The notes below the pieces were generated by a model that worked only from the letters and a program-made list of their open reading frames with translations, did no database searches and was not told where the DNA came from. The position numbers and the translations under genes are program-made. From the NCBI RefSeq assembly GCF_017311415.1, contig NZ_JAEKIS010000002.1, forward strand, positions 298,099 through 362,098: DNA of 64,000 nt, given 5' to 3'. The DNA is from Salipiger abyssi (GTDB taxonomy: Bacteria; Pseudomonadota; Alphaproteobacteria; Rhodobacterales; Rhodobacteraceae). Shown here one piece after another: positions 8,776-17,280 of the stretch; the stretch's first letter is position 1; each line of letters opens with the position of its first letter.

Positions 8776-10518
8776 TCAGCGCATTTCTTCCGCCGGGGTT
8801 ACGCCCAAGATACCAAGGCCGGCGGAAATGACAACCGCGACGGACCGCGCCAGCGCGATTTTGCTCTGGCTGGTGGCGGCATCGTCCTGAAGGAAGCGCA
8901 GCGCGGGCTCGTCATGGCCCTTGTTCCACAGCGCATGCAGATCCGAGGCCAGTTCGTTGAGCCAGATCGCCACCTTATGCGGCTCGTGCCCCTTGGCGGC
9001 GATCTCGACCAGGCGCGGCCATTCGGAGAGCTTTTTCATCAGCCCGAGCTCGGCCTCGTGATCCAGCACCGCCAGATCCGCCTGCATCAGCGCCCGGTCG
9101 GAGACGTCGATCCCCGCCTCGGTGGCCTTGCGGATCACCGAACAGACGCGGGCATGGGCGTATTGCACGTAAAAGACCGGGTTTTCCTTTGATTGCTCCA
9201 CCGCCTTGGCGAAATCGAAATCGAGCGGCGCGTCGTTCTTGCGCATCAGCATGACAAAGCGGGTCACGTCAGGGCCGACCTCGTCGACCACGTCGCGCAG
9301 GGTGACAAAGGTCCCTGCCCGTTTCGACATCTTGAAGGGCTCGCCGTTCTTGAAGAGCTTCACCAGCTGGATGAGCTTGATATCGAGCGGCACCCTGCCC
9401 TCGGAGAGCGCCGAGACCGCCGCCTTCATCCGCTTGACATAGCCGCCGTGATCGGCGCCGAACACGTCGATGAGCTGGTCGTAGCCGCGGCTCACCTTGT
9501 CGTAGTGATAGGCGATGTCGGGGGCGAAATAGGTCCAGCTGCCATCGGATTTCTTGATCGGCCGATCCACATCGTCGCCATGCTCGGTGGATTTGAACAG
9601 GGTCTGCTCGCGCGGCTCCCAATCCTCGGGCGTCTTGCCCTTGGGCGGTTCCAGCACGCCGCGATAGATGAGGCCCTTGTCGTTCAGGCTGTCGATCGCC
9701 GCTTCGATCCGGCCAGTGCCGTAGAGCGATTTCTCCGAGAAGAACCGGTCCATCTTCACGCCGAGCTGCGCCAGATCCTCGCGGATCAGCGCCATCATCT
9801 CCTCGGTGGCGAAGTTGCGGATCTCTTCGAGCCAGACCTGCTCGCCCTCGCCGACATATTTGTCGCCGACCTGCTCTTTCAGCTTTTCGCCCACCGGGAT
9901 GAGGTAATCGCCCGGATAGGTGCCGTCGGCGAATTCCACCTCATGGCCCTGCGCTTCGAGATAGCGCAGATAGACCGAGCGGGCGAGCACATCGACCTGC
10001 GCGCCGCCATCGTTGATGTAATATTCCCGCGTCACGTCAAAGCCCGCGAAATCCAGCAGGCTGGCCAGCGCGTCGCCGAAAACCGCGCCGCGGGTATGGC
10101 CCACATGCAGCGGGCCGGTAGGGTTGGCGGAGACATATTCGACGTTGATCTTTTCGCCCTGCCCCATATGCGAACGCCCGAAAGCCGTGCCGTCCGTCAG
10201 GATCGCCTGGGGAAGCTGCTGCCAGAGCGACGGCGCCAGACGCAGGTTGAGAAAGCCCGGCCCCGCGACCTCGGCGCTGACGATGCGCTCGTCGGCACCG
10301 ATCTTGGCGGCCAGCGCCTCGGCAATGTCGCGCGGTTTCTGCTTTGCGGGCTTGGCCAGCACCATTGCGGCATTGGTCGCCATGTCGCCATGCAGCGGGT
10401 CGCGCGGAGGTTCCACCGTCACGGGGGCGGTGTTGAGGTCGACGGGCAGTGCACCCTCGGCCTGCAACGCCTCGATCGCCTGTAGCACAAGCGCGCGAAT
10501 GTCGGTGAAGAGGTTCAT
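8776..10518 (-). CDS. argS: Arginyl-tRNA synthetase
   Basis: A 580-residue class I aminoacyl-tRNA synthetase. The HIGH-type motif is 'PTGPLHVGHTRGAVFGD' and the KMSKS-type motif is 'FKMSKRAGTFVTL'. The N-terminal Add-1 domain and the C-terminal DALR anticodon-binding helix bundle ('FYVQYAHARVCSVIRKA') are complete. The ATG at 10518 has GGAG eight bases upstream and gives the usual 'MNLFTDIR' start; an ATG five codons earlier is less likely. It is the first gene of the argS-SPOR-nagZ-scpA-scpB block. Confidence 0.95.
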   Translation of the reverse strand: MNLFTDIRALVLQAIEALQAEGALPVDLNTAPVTVEPPRDPLHGDMATNAAMVLAKPAKQKPRDIAEALAAKIGADERIVSAEVAGPGFLNLRLAPSLWQQLPQAILTDGTAFGRSHMGQGEKINVEYVSANPTGPLHVGHTRGAVFGDALASLLDFAGFDVTREYYINDGGAQVDVLARSVYLRYLEAQGHEVEFADGTYPGDYLIPVGEKLKEQVGDKYVGEGEQVWLEEIRNFATEEMMALIREDLAQLGVKMDRFFSEKSLYGTGRIEAAIDSLNDKGLIYRGVLEPPKGKTPEDWEPREQTLFKSTEHGDDVDRPIKKSDGSWTYFAPDIAYHYDKVSRGYDQLIDVFGADHGGYVKRMKAAVSALSEGRVPLDIKLIQLVKLFKNGEPFKMSKRAGTFVTLRDVVDEVGPDVTRFVMLMRKNDAPLDFDFAKAVEQSKENPVFYVQYAHARVCSVIRKATEAGIDVSDRALMQADLAVLDHEAELGLMKKLSEWPRLVEIAAKGHEPHKVAIWLNELASDLHALWNKGHDEPALRFLQDDAATSQSKIALARSVAVVISAGLGILGVTPAEEMR

Positions 10519-10597
10519 CGGTCGTGTCTCCATACGGTCGGCGATCCCTCTACCACTTTGGCGGTTGGGGTCAAATGCCCCTGCGGTGGCCCCGACG

Positions 10598-10632
10598 AAA
10601 AGAGCGGGCCGCGCGGGCCCGCTCTGTTCGTT
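10598..10632 (-). terminator. Intrinsic terminator after the PotD-like gene
   Basis: A perfect 10-bp GC stem (10601-10610 with 10616-10625, five-base loop). On the minus strand it is followed by a short T run (TTTTCG). The opposite side also has a run of five T, so it may work in both directions. Confidence 0.6.
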
Positions 10633-10662
10633 TTTGGTGGCTGGCCGCCGGGCGACCGCCGG

Positions 10663-11787
10663 TCAGGCGTTGGTGAGGATCTCGACATACTCGTTGCGGA
10701 TCGGGTCGAAGAACGGCGTCGAGGCCTGCCACCACCACATATTGCCCAGCACCTCCTCGGTATAGACCTCGTTAAACTGGCGCTTGAACTCGTCGCTGGC
10801 GTAATCGGCGGCGCCGACCACGGCGGAGTTGTAGCCGGTGTTGTTGGCGAACATGCCGCCGGTCTCCGGCTTCAGCATGAAGTTGATGAAGGCGACCGCC
10901 TGCTCCGGGTTCGGCGCGTTGCGCAGGATGCCCATCGTGTCCATCCAGGTGATGATGCCTTCCTTGGGCGCGCGATAGACGTAATCGGGGTTTTCGCGGT
11001 TGAGCAACAGGCCGGTGGTGTCCCAGGTCTGGCCGATGACACAGCCCGCATCCTTGAAGGCGGCGGTCGCCTCGGTGGCGTTGTTCCAGAAGGCGCCGAT
11101 GTTTTCCTTATGCGCGAGGATCCACTGGGTGATGGCACCCCAGACGCGGCGGGCGTCGTCCTCGGATTTGTAGACGTCGAGCATGCGGTTCGAGGGCACC
11201 TCGCCGGTGGCGTCGAGATAGAGCCCCGCACCCATGATCACCGATTTCTGGCGGAAGGCGGCGGCGCCCCGGGCGGCCTCTTGGGTGAAGAGATCGCCAA
11301 AGGAGAGATCGGCGTCCGAAATCGGCAGCGCGGCGCGGTTCAGCGTGAGGCCCTCGGTGCCCCAGTCATGCGGCAGCAGGATCTGCTTGCCGGCATGGGT
11401 GGCGCCTAGCGCGACGCTGTCGCGCAGGAAGCTCGGGTAGATCGCGTCCATGTTCACCGTCTCGGGGACCGGCGCGAAATAGCTGTCGCCACTCTCGTCG
11501 AGATAGTTCACCGCCGTGTCGATGGAGGGGAAGACCACGTCGAAATCGCCGCCATTGGAGGCGCGCACGATGGATTGCGCCTCGTCGTTCGAGCCGAAAG
11601 TGGTGAGATCCAGCGTGATGCCGGTCTCGGCCTCGAAGGCCTCGGCGATGTTCGGCTGAACGTAATCCTGCCAGGCCAGAACCTTGACGCTGCCCGACGC
11701 GGCCAGCGCGTCATGGGCGCGCAGGATCGCGGGCGCGGCCACGACGGTGGCGGTCAGCTGCATGGCGGTACGGCGGGTGAGCTTCAT
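10663..11787 (-). CDS. Extracellular solute-binding protein, PotD-like
   Basis: A 374-residue periplasmic binding protein of the spermidine/putrescine group. The N-terminus has a Tat-like twin-arginine signal ('KLTRRTAMQLTATVVAAPAIL') ending near 'ALAASG'. The mature part shows family features such as 'VKVLAWQDYVQPNIAEAFEAETGI' and 'EQAVAFINFMLKPETGGMFANNTGYNS'. The start has GAAGGGATACGACC upstream. No ABC permease or ATPase genes are adjacent, so its transporter partners must be elsewhere. The substrate is not certain: polyamine is the family default. Confidence 0.85.
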   Translation of the reverse strand: MKLTRRTAMQLTATVVAAPAILRAHDALAASGSVKVLAWQDYVQPNIAEAFEAETGITLDLTTFGSNDEAQSIVRASNGGDFDVVFPSIDTAVNYLDESGDSYFAPVPETVNMDAIYPSFLRDSVALGATHAGKQILLPHDWGTEGLTLNRAALPISDADLSFGDLFTQEAARGAAAFRQKSVIMGAGLYLDATGEVPSNRMLDVYKSEDDARRVWGAITQWILAHKENIGAFWNNATEATAAFKDAGCVIGQTWDTTGLLLNRENPDYVYRAPKEGIITWMDTMGILRNAPNPEQAVAFINFMLKPETGGMFANNTGYNSAVVGAADYASDEFKRQFNEVYTEEVLGNMWWWQASTPFFDPIRNEYVEILTNA

Positions 11788-11900
11788 GGTCGTATCCCTT
11801 CGGAGAGTCCGGATGTGTCAGAAAAAATGACTGACCGCCGGGTAAAGGGAGATGGACTCAGCTTGATGACGGTTCGGTTACAGCTTCATGACGCCCCGCC

Positions 11901-13652
11901 TCATGCCGCCTGACCGGGGGCGGCGCGCGCCGCCGCCGCGCCCTGCCCGCCCGCAGGCTGACCGATATCGAAGCGCGCCACCAGTTCCGAGAGCGCGCCG
12001 GCATCGCTGCGCAGCATATGGGCGGCGGCGGTGGACTGCTCGACCATGGCGGCGTTCTGCTGCGTCACCCGGTCGAGATTGCCGACGCCGACATTGATCT
12101 CGTTGAGCCCCTGCGCCTGATCGGTGGACACGCTGGCGATGCCGCTGACCAGATCGGAGATCTGCCCGACCTGATGCACCACATCCCCCAGCGCCTCGCC
12201 CGCCCGCTCGACAAGCTGCACGCCCTCCTTGACCTGATCCGCCGAGCCGCTGATCAGCGTCTTGATCTGCTGCGCCGCGTCCGAGCTGCGCTGCGCCAGC
12301 GCCCGCACCTCGGAGGCGACCACCGCGAAGCCGCGTCCGCTCTCGCCGGCGCGCGCCGCCTCGACCCCGGCATTCAGCGCCAGAAGGTTGGTCTGAAAGG
12401 CGATGTCGTCGATCACCCCGATGATCTCGCCGATCTGATCCGAGCTTTGCGCAATGCCGGCCATGGCAGAGACCGCCGAGCGCATGATCTCGCCATTCTC
12501 GTCGGCCATGCGGGCGGCGCCGCGCACGTTTTCCTCGACCTCCTTGGTGGTGCGGGCGGCGTCGCGCACGCTGCCCAGAAGCTGCTCGAGCGCCGCCGCC
12601 GTCTGCTCCAGCGTGGCAGCCTGGGTCTCGGTGCGGTGCGACAGGTCGTCAGAGCCGCTCGCGATTTCCTCGGCGTTGCTGTGAATGTTCTGGGCGCTCA
12701 CCCGCACTTCGTTGATCGCGTCGCGCAGGCTGTCGACGGCGCGGTTGAAATTCTCGCGCAACGCCTCGTATTCGCTGGGAAACCGCTCCTGGATGCCTTC
12801 CGCCAGACCGCCATCGGCAAGCCGGTCGAGCGCCTCTGTCAGGTGGCGCACGACGCGGTCCTGAGCCGCATGCGCCGCCATGCGCGCCTCCTCCGCCGCG
12901 CGGCCCTGCGCCAGCGTGGCGGCGAGATCGCTGAGATGGCGCGCGATCTCGCCGAACTCGTCCGAACGCTCGCGCTGGTCGACGGCGCTGTCGTAATCGC
13001 CGCGCGCCACCCGGGCCATGGCCGCGTCGAGCCCGCCGAGCGGGCGCGCGATGATCCGGCGCAGCAGGAAGACGGTGAGCGCCATCATGACGACGAAGAC
13101 CGCCAGCGCGGTCATCTGGATCTCGCGCTTGTCGCCGGCGGCGCTGGCCAGCACCGCCCGGTCGGTCCAGATCATTGCCACCGCGCCGGCGGGATCCGCG
13201 CGTCCCGGCAGCAGGATCGGCGCCGCGACCCAGAGCCCGTCCTGCGCGCTCTGCACCGAGGCTTCCGCGACCGCACGCGCCGCCAGCGCCGCGAGCGCGG
13301 CACGGTCGCCGGCGGCGACGCCCGCATCGGCAAGCACCGTGCCGTCCGCCTGCACCACAGCCCCGCCAAGCGCATCCGCGCCGCCACTCTGCAAGCCGAG
13401 CGACAACTGCTCGCCGAGCTTGCCCTCGTCCTTGAAGCGCAGCGGCTGCACCATGGCACCGGCCTGGCTTTCGACGGTCTTGTGCGCCATGGAGACGACC
13501 CCGTCGCGCGCGATGCGCATGGTCAGGTGCCAGGATTGCCAGGCCATGACCGAGGCTACCGCGATGGTTGTCACCGCCAGCAGCAGCGCCGCGCGGACGA
13601 ACACCGAATGGAAAAGGCTGCGCAGCCGCGCGCCGGTTGCGGCGAGTTGCAT
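11901..13652 (-). CDS. Methyl-accepting chemotaxis protein
   Basis: A 583-residue chemoreceptor with a first membrane helix at about 20-40, a periplasmic domain at 41-178 and a second helix at about 180-198. A HAMP domain follows, and then a long cytoplasmic coiled coil. The CheA/CheW-binding hairpin tip is intact ('IDDIAFQTNLLALNAGVEAARAGESGRGFAVVASEV'). The C-terminus is Ala/Gly-rich and lacks an obvious CheR/CheB tethering pentapeptide. It starts 21 bases after the secreted Cache-like gene, so ligand sensing may involve that partner. Confidence 0.93.
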   Translation of the reverse strand: MQLAATGARLRSLFHSVFVRAALLLAVTTIAVASVMAWQSWHLTMRIARDGVVSMAHKTVESQAGAMVQPLRFKDEGKLGEQLSLGLQSGGADALGGAVVQADGTVLADAGVAAGDRAALAALAARAVAEASVQSAQDGLWVAAPILLPGRADPAGAVAMIWTDRAVLASAAGDKREIQMTALAVFVVMMALTVFLLRRIIARPLGGLDAAMARVARGDYDSAVDQRERSDEFGEIARHLSDLAATLAQGRAAEEARMAAHAAQDRVVRHLTEALDRLADGGLAEGIQERFPSEYEALRENFNRAVDSLRDAINEVRVSAQNIHSNAEEIASGSDDLSHRTETQAATLEQTAAALEQLLGSVRDAARTTKEVEENVRGAARMADENGEIMRSAVSAMAGIAQSSDQIGEIIGVIDDIAFQTNLLALNAGVEAARAGESGRGFAVVASEVRALAQRSSDAAQQIKTLISGSADQVKEGVQLVERAGEALGDVVHQVGQISDLVSGIASVSTDQAQGLNEINVGVGNLDRVTQQNAAMVEQSTAAAHMLRSDAGALSELVARFDIGQPAGGQGAAAARAAPGQAA

Positions 13653-13673
13653 TGAACGGACCTCCGGGCCGGA

Positions 13674-14243
13674 TTACATCAGCAGATCGGCATTCACGCC
13701 CACGGTCATCGCCCCGATGGGCGCGCCGGTCTCGGGATCGCTGAGGGTGAGCGAGATCTGCGCCTGATAGCTCTGGCTCGATTCGTCGAATTCCACCTCG
13801 CCGTAATGCACCGCGCCGGCGCCCTGCCCGTAAGTCTCGGTGAATTTCGCCTCGTCGCCCTGCCAGTAATCCGAGGTGATCGCCGAGGCCGCCACGTTGA
13901 GCCCCTGCGCATCCATCACGAAGATCTCGGTGATGGCGCCCTGGGCCGCTCCCACATGATCGCGCAGGAACGTCGCGAGATCGCTTTCGACCACGGCGGA
14001 GATCGTCGGCGTGTCGGCGGCGCCGATTTCCGCCTGCCAGGCACTGTCCAGCGCGTCGATCCGCGCGGCATCATACCCGGCCGTCTGAGCATTCTGCGCC
14101 TCGATGGCCGCGATCAGCGCGGGATCCTGCGCCCAGGGCTGAATGCCGCTTTGCAGAAAAGCCTCCATCGCCGTGCGGGCATCGACGGCAAAGGCCGGCG
14201 CGGCGGACACGGCCAGCAGGGCCGCGCAGATAAACGTCTTCAT
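13674..14243 (-). CDS. Secreted Cache/PDC-like sensor protein
   Basis: A 189-residue protein with a clean Sec signal peptide ('MKTFICAALLAVSAAPAFA', cleavage near residue 19) and no later membrane helix. The mature part has the run of strands seen in Cache/PDC extracellular sensors ('ITEIFVMDAQGLNVAAS', then 'GAPIGAMTVGVNADLL'). It lacks any signalling domain of its own. Lying directly upstream of the chemoreceptor on the same strand, it could act as a soluble ligand-binding partner. The fold assignment is by eye and moderately certain. Confidence 0.7.
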   Translation of the reverse strand: MKTFICAALLAVSAAPAFAVDARTAMEAFLQSGIQPWAQDPALIAAIEAQNAQTAGYDAARIDALDSAWQAEIGAADTPTISAVVESDLATFLRDHVGAAQGAITEIFVMDAQGLNVAASAITSDYWQGDEAKFTETYGQGAGAVHYGEVEFDESSQSYQAQISLTLSDPETGAPIGAMTVGVNADLLM

Positions 14244-14447
14244 TCACTCCTCCTTCGGAACACCCCCGACCGGGGGGCACGCCCCTTCTCTCTAGAGGCC
14301 AAATCCTCACGGCAGGTTAAGACGCGGCCTCACTGCCCGAACCGCACGCATTCGGGCATCACAGGCCGGGAAAGCGCTATTATAGGTCTGGCCTTTTGCC
14401 CCGTACCCGGCTAGGCGGTCGCGCAACACTTCCCGAAAGGCTGGACA

Positions 14448-16268
14448 ATGGACCTGCGCAATATTGCGATCATCGCCCACGTGGACCACGGCAAGACCAC
14501 GCTCGTCGACGAACTGCTGAAACAGTCAGGCGTCTTCCGCGAGAACCAGGCCGTGGCCGAGCGCGCCATGGACAGCAACGATCTGGAACGCGAGCGCGGC
14601 ATCACCATCTTTGCCAAGCCGACCTCGGTCGAGTGGAAAGGCACGCGGATCAATATCGTCGACACCCCCGGCCACGCCGATTTCGGCGGCGAGGTGGAGC
14701 GGATCCTGAGCATGGTCGATGGCGTGGTGCTGCTGGTGGACGCCGCCGAAGGCCCGATGCCGCAGACCAAATTCGTGACCTCCAAGGCGCTGGCGCTGGG
14801 GCTGCGCCCGATCGTGGTGCTGAACAAGGTCGACAAACCCGATGCCGAACCCGACCGCGCGCTGGATGAGTGTTTCGACCTCTTCGCCTCGCTCGATGCC
14901 GACGAGGACCAGCTCGATTTCCCGCATATGTACGCCTCGGGCCGCAACGGCTGGGCCGACGCCGAGCTCGACGGGCCGCGCAAGGATCTCTCGGCGCTGT
15001 TCAACCTGGTGGTGAACCACGTCCCCGCCCCCAAGCAGATCAAGCATCAGGACGAGGATTTCCGGATGCTCGCCACCACGCTGGGCTCGGACCCGTTCGT
15101 GGGCCGTCTGCTCACCGGCCGGATCGAGACCGGCCGCGTCAAGGTCGGCCAGACGGTGCAGGCGATCAGCCGCATCGGCCAGAAGATCGAACAGTTCCGC
15201 ATCACCCGCGTGCAGGCCTTCCGCGGCCTCGGACAGGCGGATCTCGAAGAGGGTCTGGCGGGCGATATCGTCTCCATCGCGGGCATGTCCAAGGCCACCG
15301 TGGCCGACACGATCTGCGCGCTGGCGGTGGACGAACCGCTCGACGCCCAACCCATCGACCCGCCGACAATCACCGTGACCTTCGGCATCAATGACAGCCC
15401 GCTGGCGGGCCGCGACGGCAAGAAGGTGCAGTCGCGCGTCATCCGCGAGCGGCTGATGAAAGAGGCCGAGGGCAATGTCGCGATCAAGATCGCCGACACA
15501 CCCGGCGGCGAGGCCTTCGAGGTCTCGGGGCGCGGCGAACTCCAGATGGGCGTTCTGATCGAGAACATGCGCCGCGAGGGGTTCGAGCTGTCGATCTCGC
15601 GCCCGCAGGTGATCATGAAGGACGACAACGGCGTCACCATGGAGCCGGTCGAAGAGGCAACCATCGACGTCGATGACGAATATTCCGGCGCGGTGATCGA
15701 AAAACTCACCGGTGCGCGTAAGGGCGAGCTGGTCGAGATGCGTCCGGCGGGCGCGGGCAAGACGCGGATCATCGCGCATGTGCCCTCGCGCGGGCTCATC
15801 GGCTATCACGGCGAGTTCCTCACCGACACCCGCGGCACCGGCGTGCTGAACCGGGTGTTCCACGGCTGGACCGAGCACAAGGGCCCGATCCCGGGCCGGC
15901 GCGCCGGCGTGCTGATCTCGATGGAGAACGGCGAGGCGGTGGCCTATGCGCTGTGGAACCTCGAAGATCGCGGCAAGATGTTCATCGGTGCGCAGGCGCC
16001 GGTCTACACCGGCATGATCATCGGCGAGCATTCGCGCGACAACGATCTGGAAGTGAACCCGCTGAAGGGCAAAAAGCTGACCAACGTGCGCGCCTCGGGC
16101 ACGGACGAAGCGGTGCGCCTGACCACACCGGTCACGCTGAGCCTTGAAGAGGCCATCGCCTATATCAACGACGACGAGCTCGTCGAAGTGACGCCCAACG
16201 CGATCCGCCTGCGCAAGCGCTATCTCGATCCGCATGAGCGCAAGCGGATGGCGAAATCGGCGCAATAA
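14448..16268 (+). CDS. typA: Translational GTPase TypA/BipA
   Basis: A 606-residue ribosome-associated GTPase of the EF-G family involved in 50S assembly and stress adaptation. G motifs are in place: '[15 protein letters not shown]' (P-loop), 'ERERGITI' (switch I), '[10 protein letters not shown]' and '[12 protein letters not shown]'. Domains II, III and V and the BipA-specific C-terminal domain follow, ending at about the family length. The ribosome binding site is weak (GAAAGGC before the ATG). A TATTAT box at about 14379 may be the -10 of its promoter. Confidence 0.96.
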   Translation: MDLRNIAIIAHVDHGKTTLVDELLKQSGVFRENQAVAERAMDSNDLERERGITIFAKPTSVEWKGTRINIVDTPGHADFGGEVERILSMVDGVVLLVDAAEGPMPQTKFVTSKALALGLRPIVVLNKVDKPDAEPDRALDECFDLFASLDADEDQLDFPHMYASGRNGWADAELDGPRKDLSALFNLVVNHVPAPKQIKHQDEDFRMLATTLGSDPFVGRLLTGRIETGRVKVGQTVQAISRIGQKIEQFRITRVQAFRGLGQADLEEGLAGDIVSIAGMSKATVADTICALAVDEPLDAQPIDPPTITVTFGINDSPLAGRDGKKVQSRVIRERLMKEAEGNVAIKIADTPGGEAFEVSGRGELQMGVLIENMRREGFELSISRPQVIMKDDNGVTMEPVEEATIDVDDEYSGAVIEKLTGARKGELVEMRPAGAGKTRIIAHVPSRGLIGYHGEFLTDTRGTGVLNRVFHGWTEHKGPIPGRRAGVLISMENGEAVAYALWNLEDRGKMFIGAQAPVYTGMIIGEHSRDNDLEVNPLKGKKLTNVRASGTDEAVRLTTPVTLSLEEAIAYINDDELVEVTPNAIRLRKRYLDPHERKRMAKSAQ

Positions 16269-16292
16269 GGCGGCGCGAAATTCGCAGGGAAC

Positions 16293-16538
16293 GGTGGGCA
16301 GGATTGCCCACCCTACACGAGGCCTATACGCGCGAGCCGCGCCATCGCCTGCCCGTGGGTTGGCGATCTGACCGACGAACCTCTTACTTTATCCCTGCCA
16401 GATCCGAAGGATCTCGACACTTTGCGCGATCGTCACCAAATCGCCAGCCCGGCGGACGGGCCGGCGATGGCGCGGCGCCCTTCGGGCTTGCCCCGCGCCC
16501 GAGCGCTGCTCGACCGTAGGGTGGGCAATCTGCCCACC
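16293..16538 (+). repeat. MITE-like element, copy A (about 246 bp)
   Basis: Bounded by inverted ends 16293-16316 and 16516-16538. Each end is itself a palindrome (GGTGGGCA...TGCCCACC) followed or preceded by the complement of GTAGG. The interior carries no convincing gene and is clearly related to the interior of copy B at 33271-33506 (shared blocks such as AAATCGCCAGCCCG and GACGGGCCGGCGATGGCGCG). It lies between the convergent genes typA and the alanyl-editing gene. Confidence 0.75.
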
Positions 16539-16563
16539 GTTCCACGAGAGCCACGAAGCGCTC

Positions 16564-17280
16564 TCACTCAAGAACCAAATGAACCCGCCGGTTCTGGCGG
16601 CCCTTGTTCTCGATCTTGCCGAGGCGGATGCGCCCGATCTCGCCCGTCCTTGCCACATGGGTGCCCCCGCAAGGTTGCAGATCGACCTGATCGCGCCCGC
16701 TGCCGATACGCACCAGACGCACGCTCCCCTTGCCGCGCGGCGGCTGCACCGTCATCGTCTTCACCAGACCGGGATTGGCGTCGAGCACCGCTTCCTCGAC
16801 CCAATCCGCGCTCACCACCAGATCGCGGTCCACCAGATCGTTGAGCGCCGCCTCAATCGCATCGCGGTCTTCGGGCGGTTCCGGCATGGCGAAATCGAGC
16901 CGTCCGCTGCCCGCCGAGACCGCGCCGCCGGTCACCGGCAGCGGGATCACCACCGAGAGCAGATGCAGCGCCGTATGCACGCGCATATGCTTGTAGCGCC
17001 GGTCCCAGTCGATGCGCTGCGCGACCGGCGTGCCCACCGGCGGCAACGGTACGGGCTCGGCGGGCACAAGCACCACCGCGCCGTCCTCCCCCGGCACCGC
17101 CGTGGCGATGGAGAGCGCGCCTCCCGACCATTCGATCCGCCCGCTGTCGCCAGGCTGGCCACCGCCCTTGGGGTAGAAGACCGTGGCATCCAGCACCAAC
17201 CCGCCCTCGGGCGTATGCGCCACCACCACACCCTGCGCGTCGCGCAGATAGGCGTCTTCGCGGAACAGTGCCTCGCTCAT
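16564..17280 (-). CDS. Alanyl-tRNA editing protein, AlaX-like
   Basis: A 238-residue free-standing relative of the AlaRS editing domain, expected to hydrolyse mischarged Ser-tRNA(Ala) or Gly-tRNA(Ala). The zinc ligands are visible as HxxxH (His102, His106) and CxxxH (Cys204, His208 in 'QPCGGTH'). The N-terminal 'ATVFYPKGGGQPGDSGRI' is the conserved beta-barrel of AlaX-II/M types. Its ATG overlaps the stop of the mechanosensitive channel gene by four bases, so it is translated from the cysK-mscS message. Confidence 0.87.
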   Translation of the reverse strand: MSEALFREDAYLRDAQGVVVAHTPEGGLVLDATVFYPKGGGQPGDSGRIEWSGGALSIATAVPGEDGAVVLVPAEPVPLPPVGTPVAQRIDWDRRYKHMRVHTALHLLSVVIPLPVTGGAVSAGSGRLDFAMPEPPEDRDAIEAALNDLVDRDLVVSADWVEEAVLDANPGLVKTMTVQPPRGKGSVRLVRIGSGRDQVDLQPCGGTHVARTGEIGRIRLGKIENKGRQNRRVHLVLE

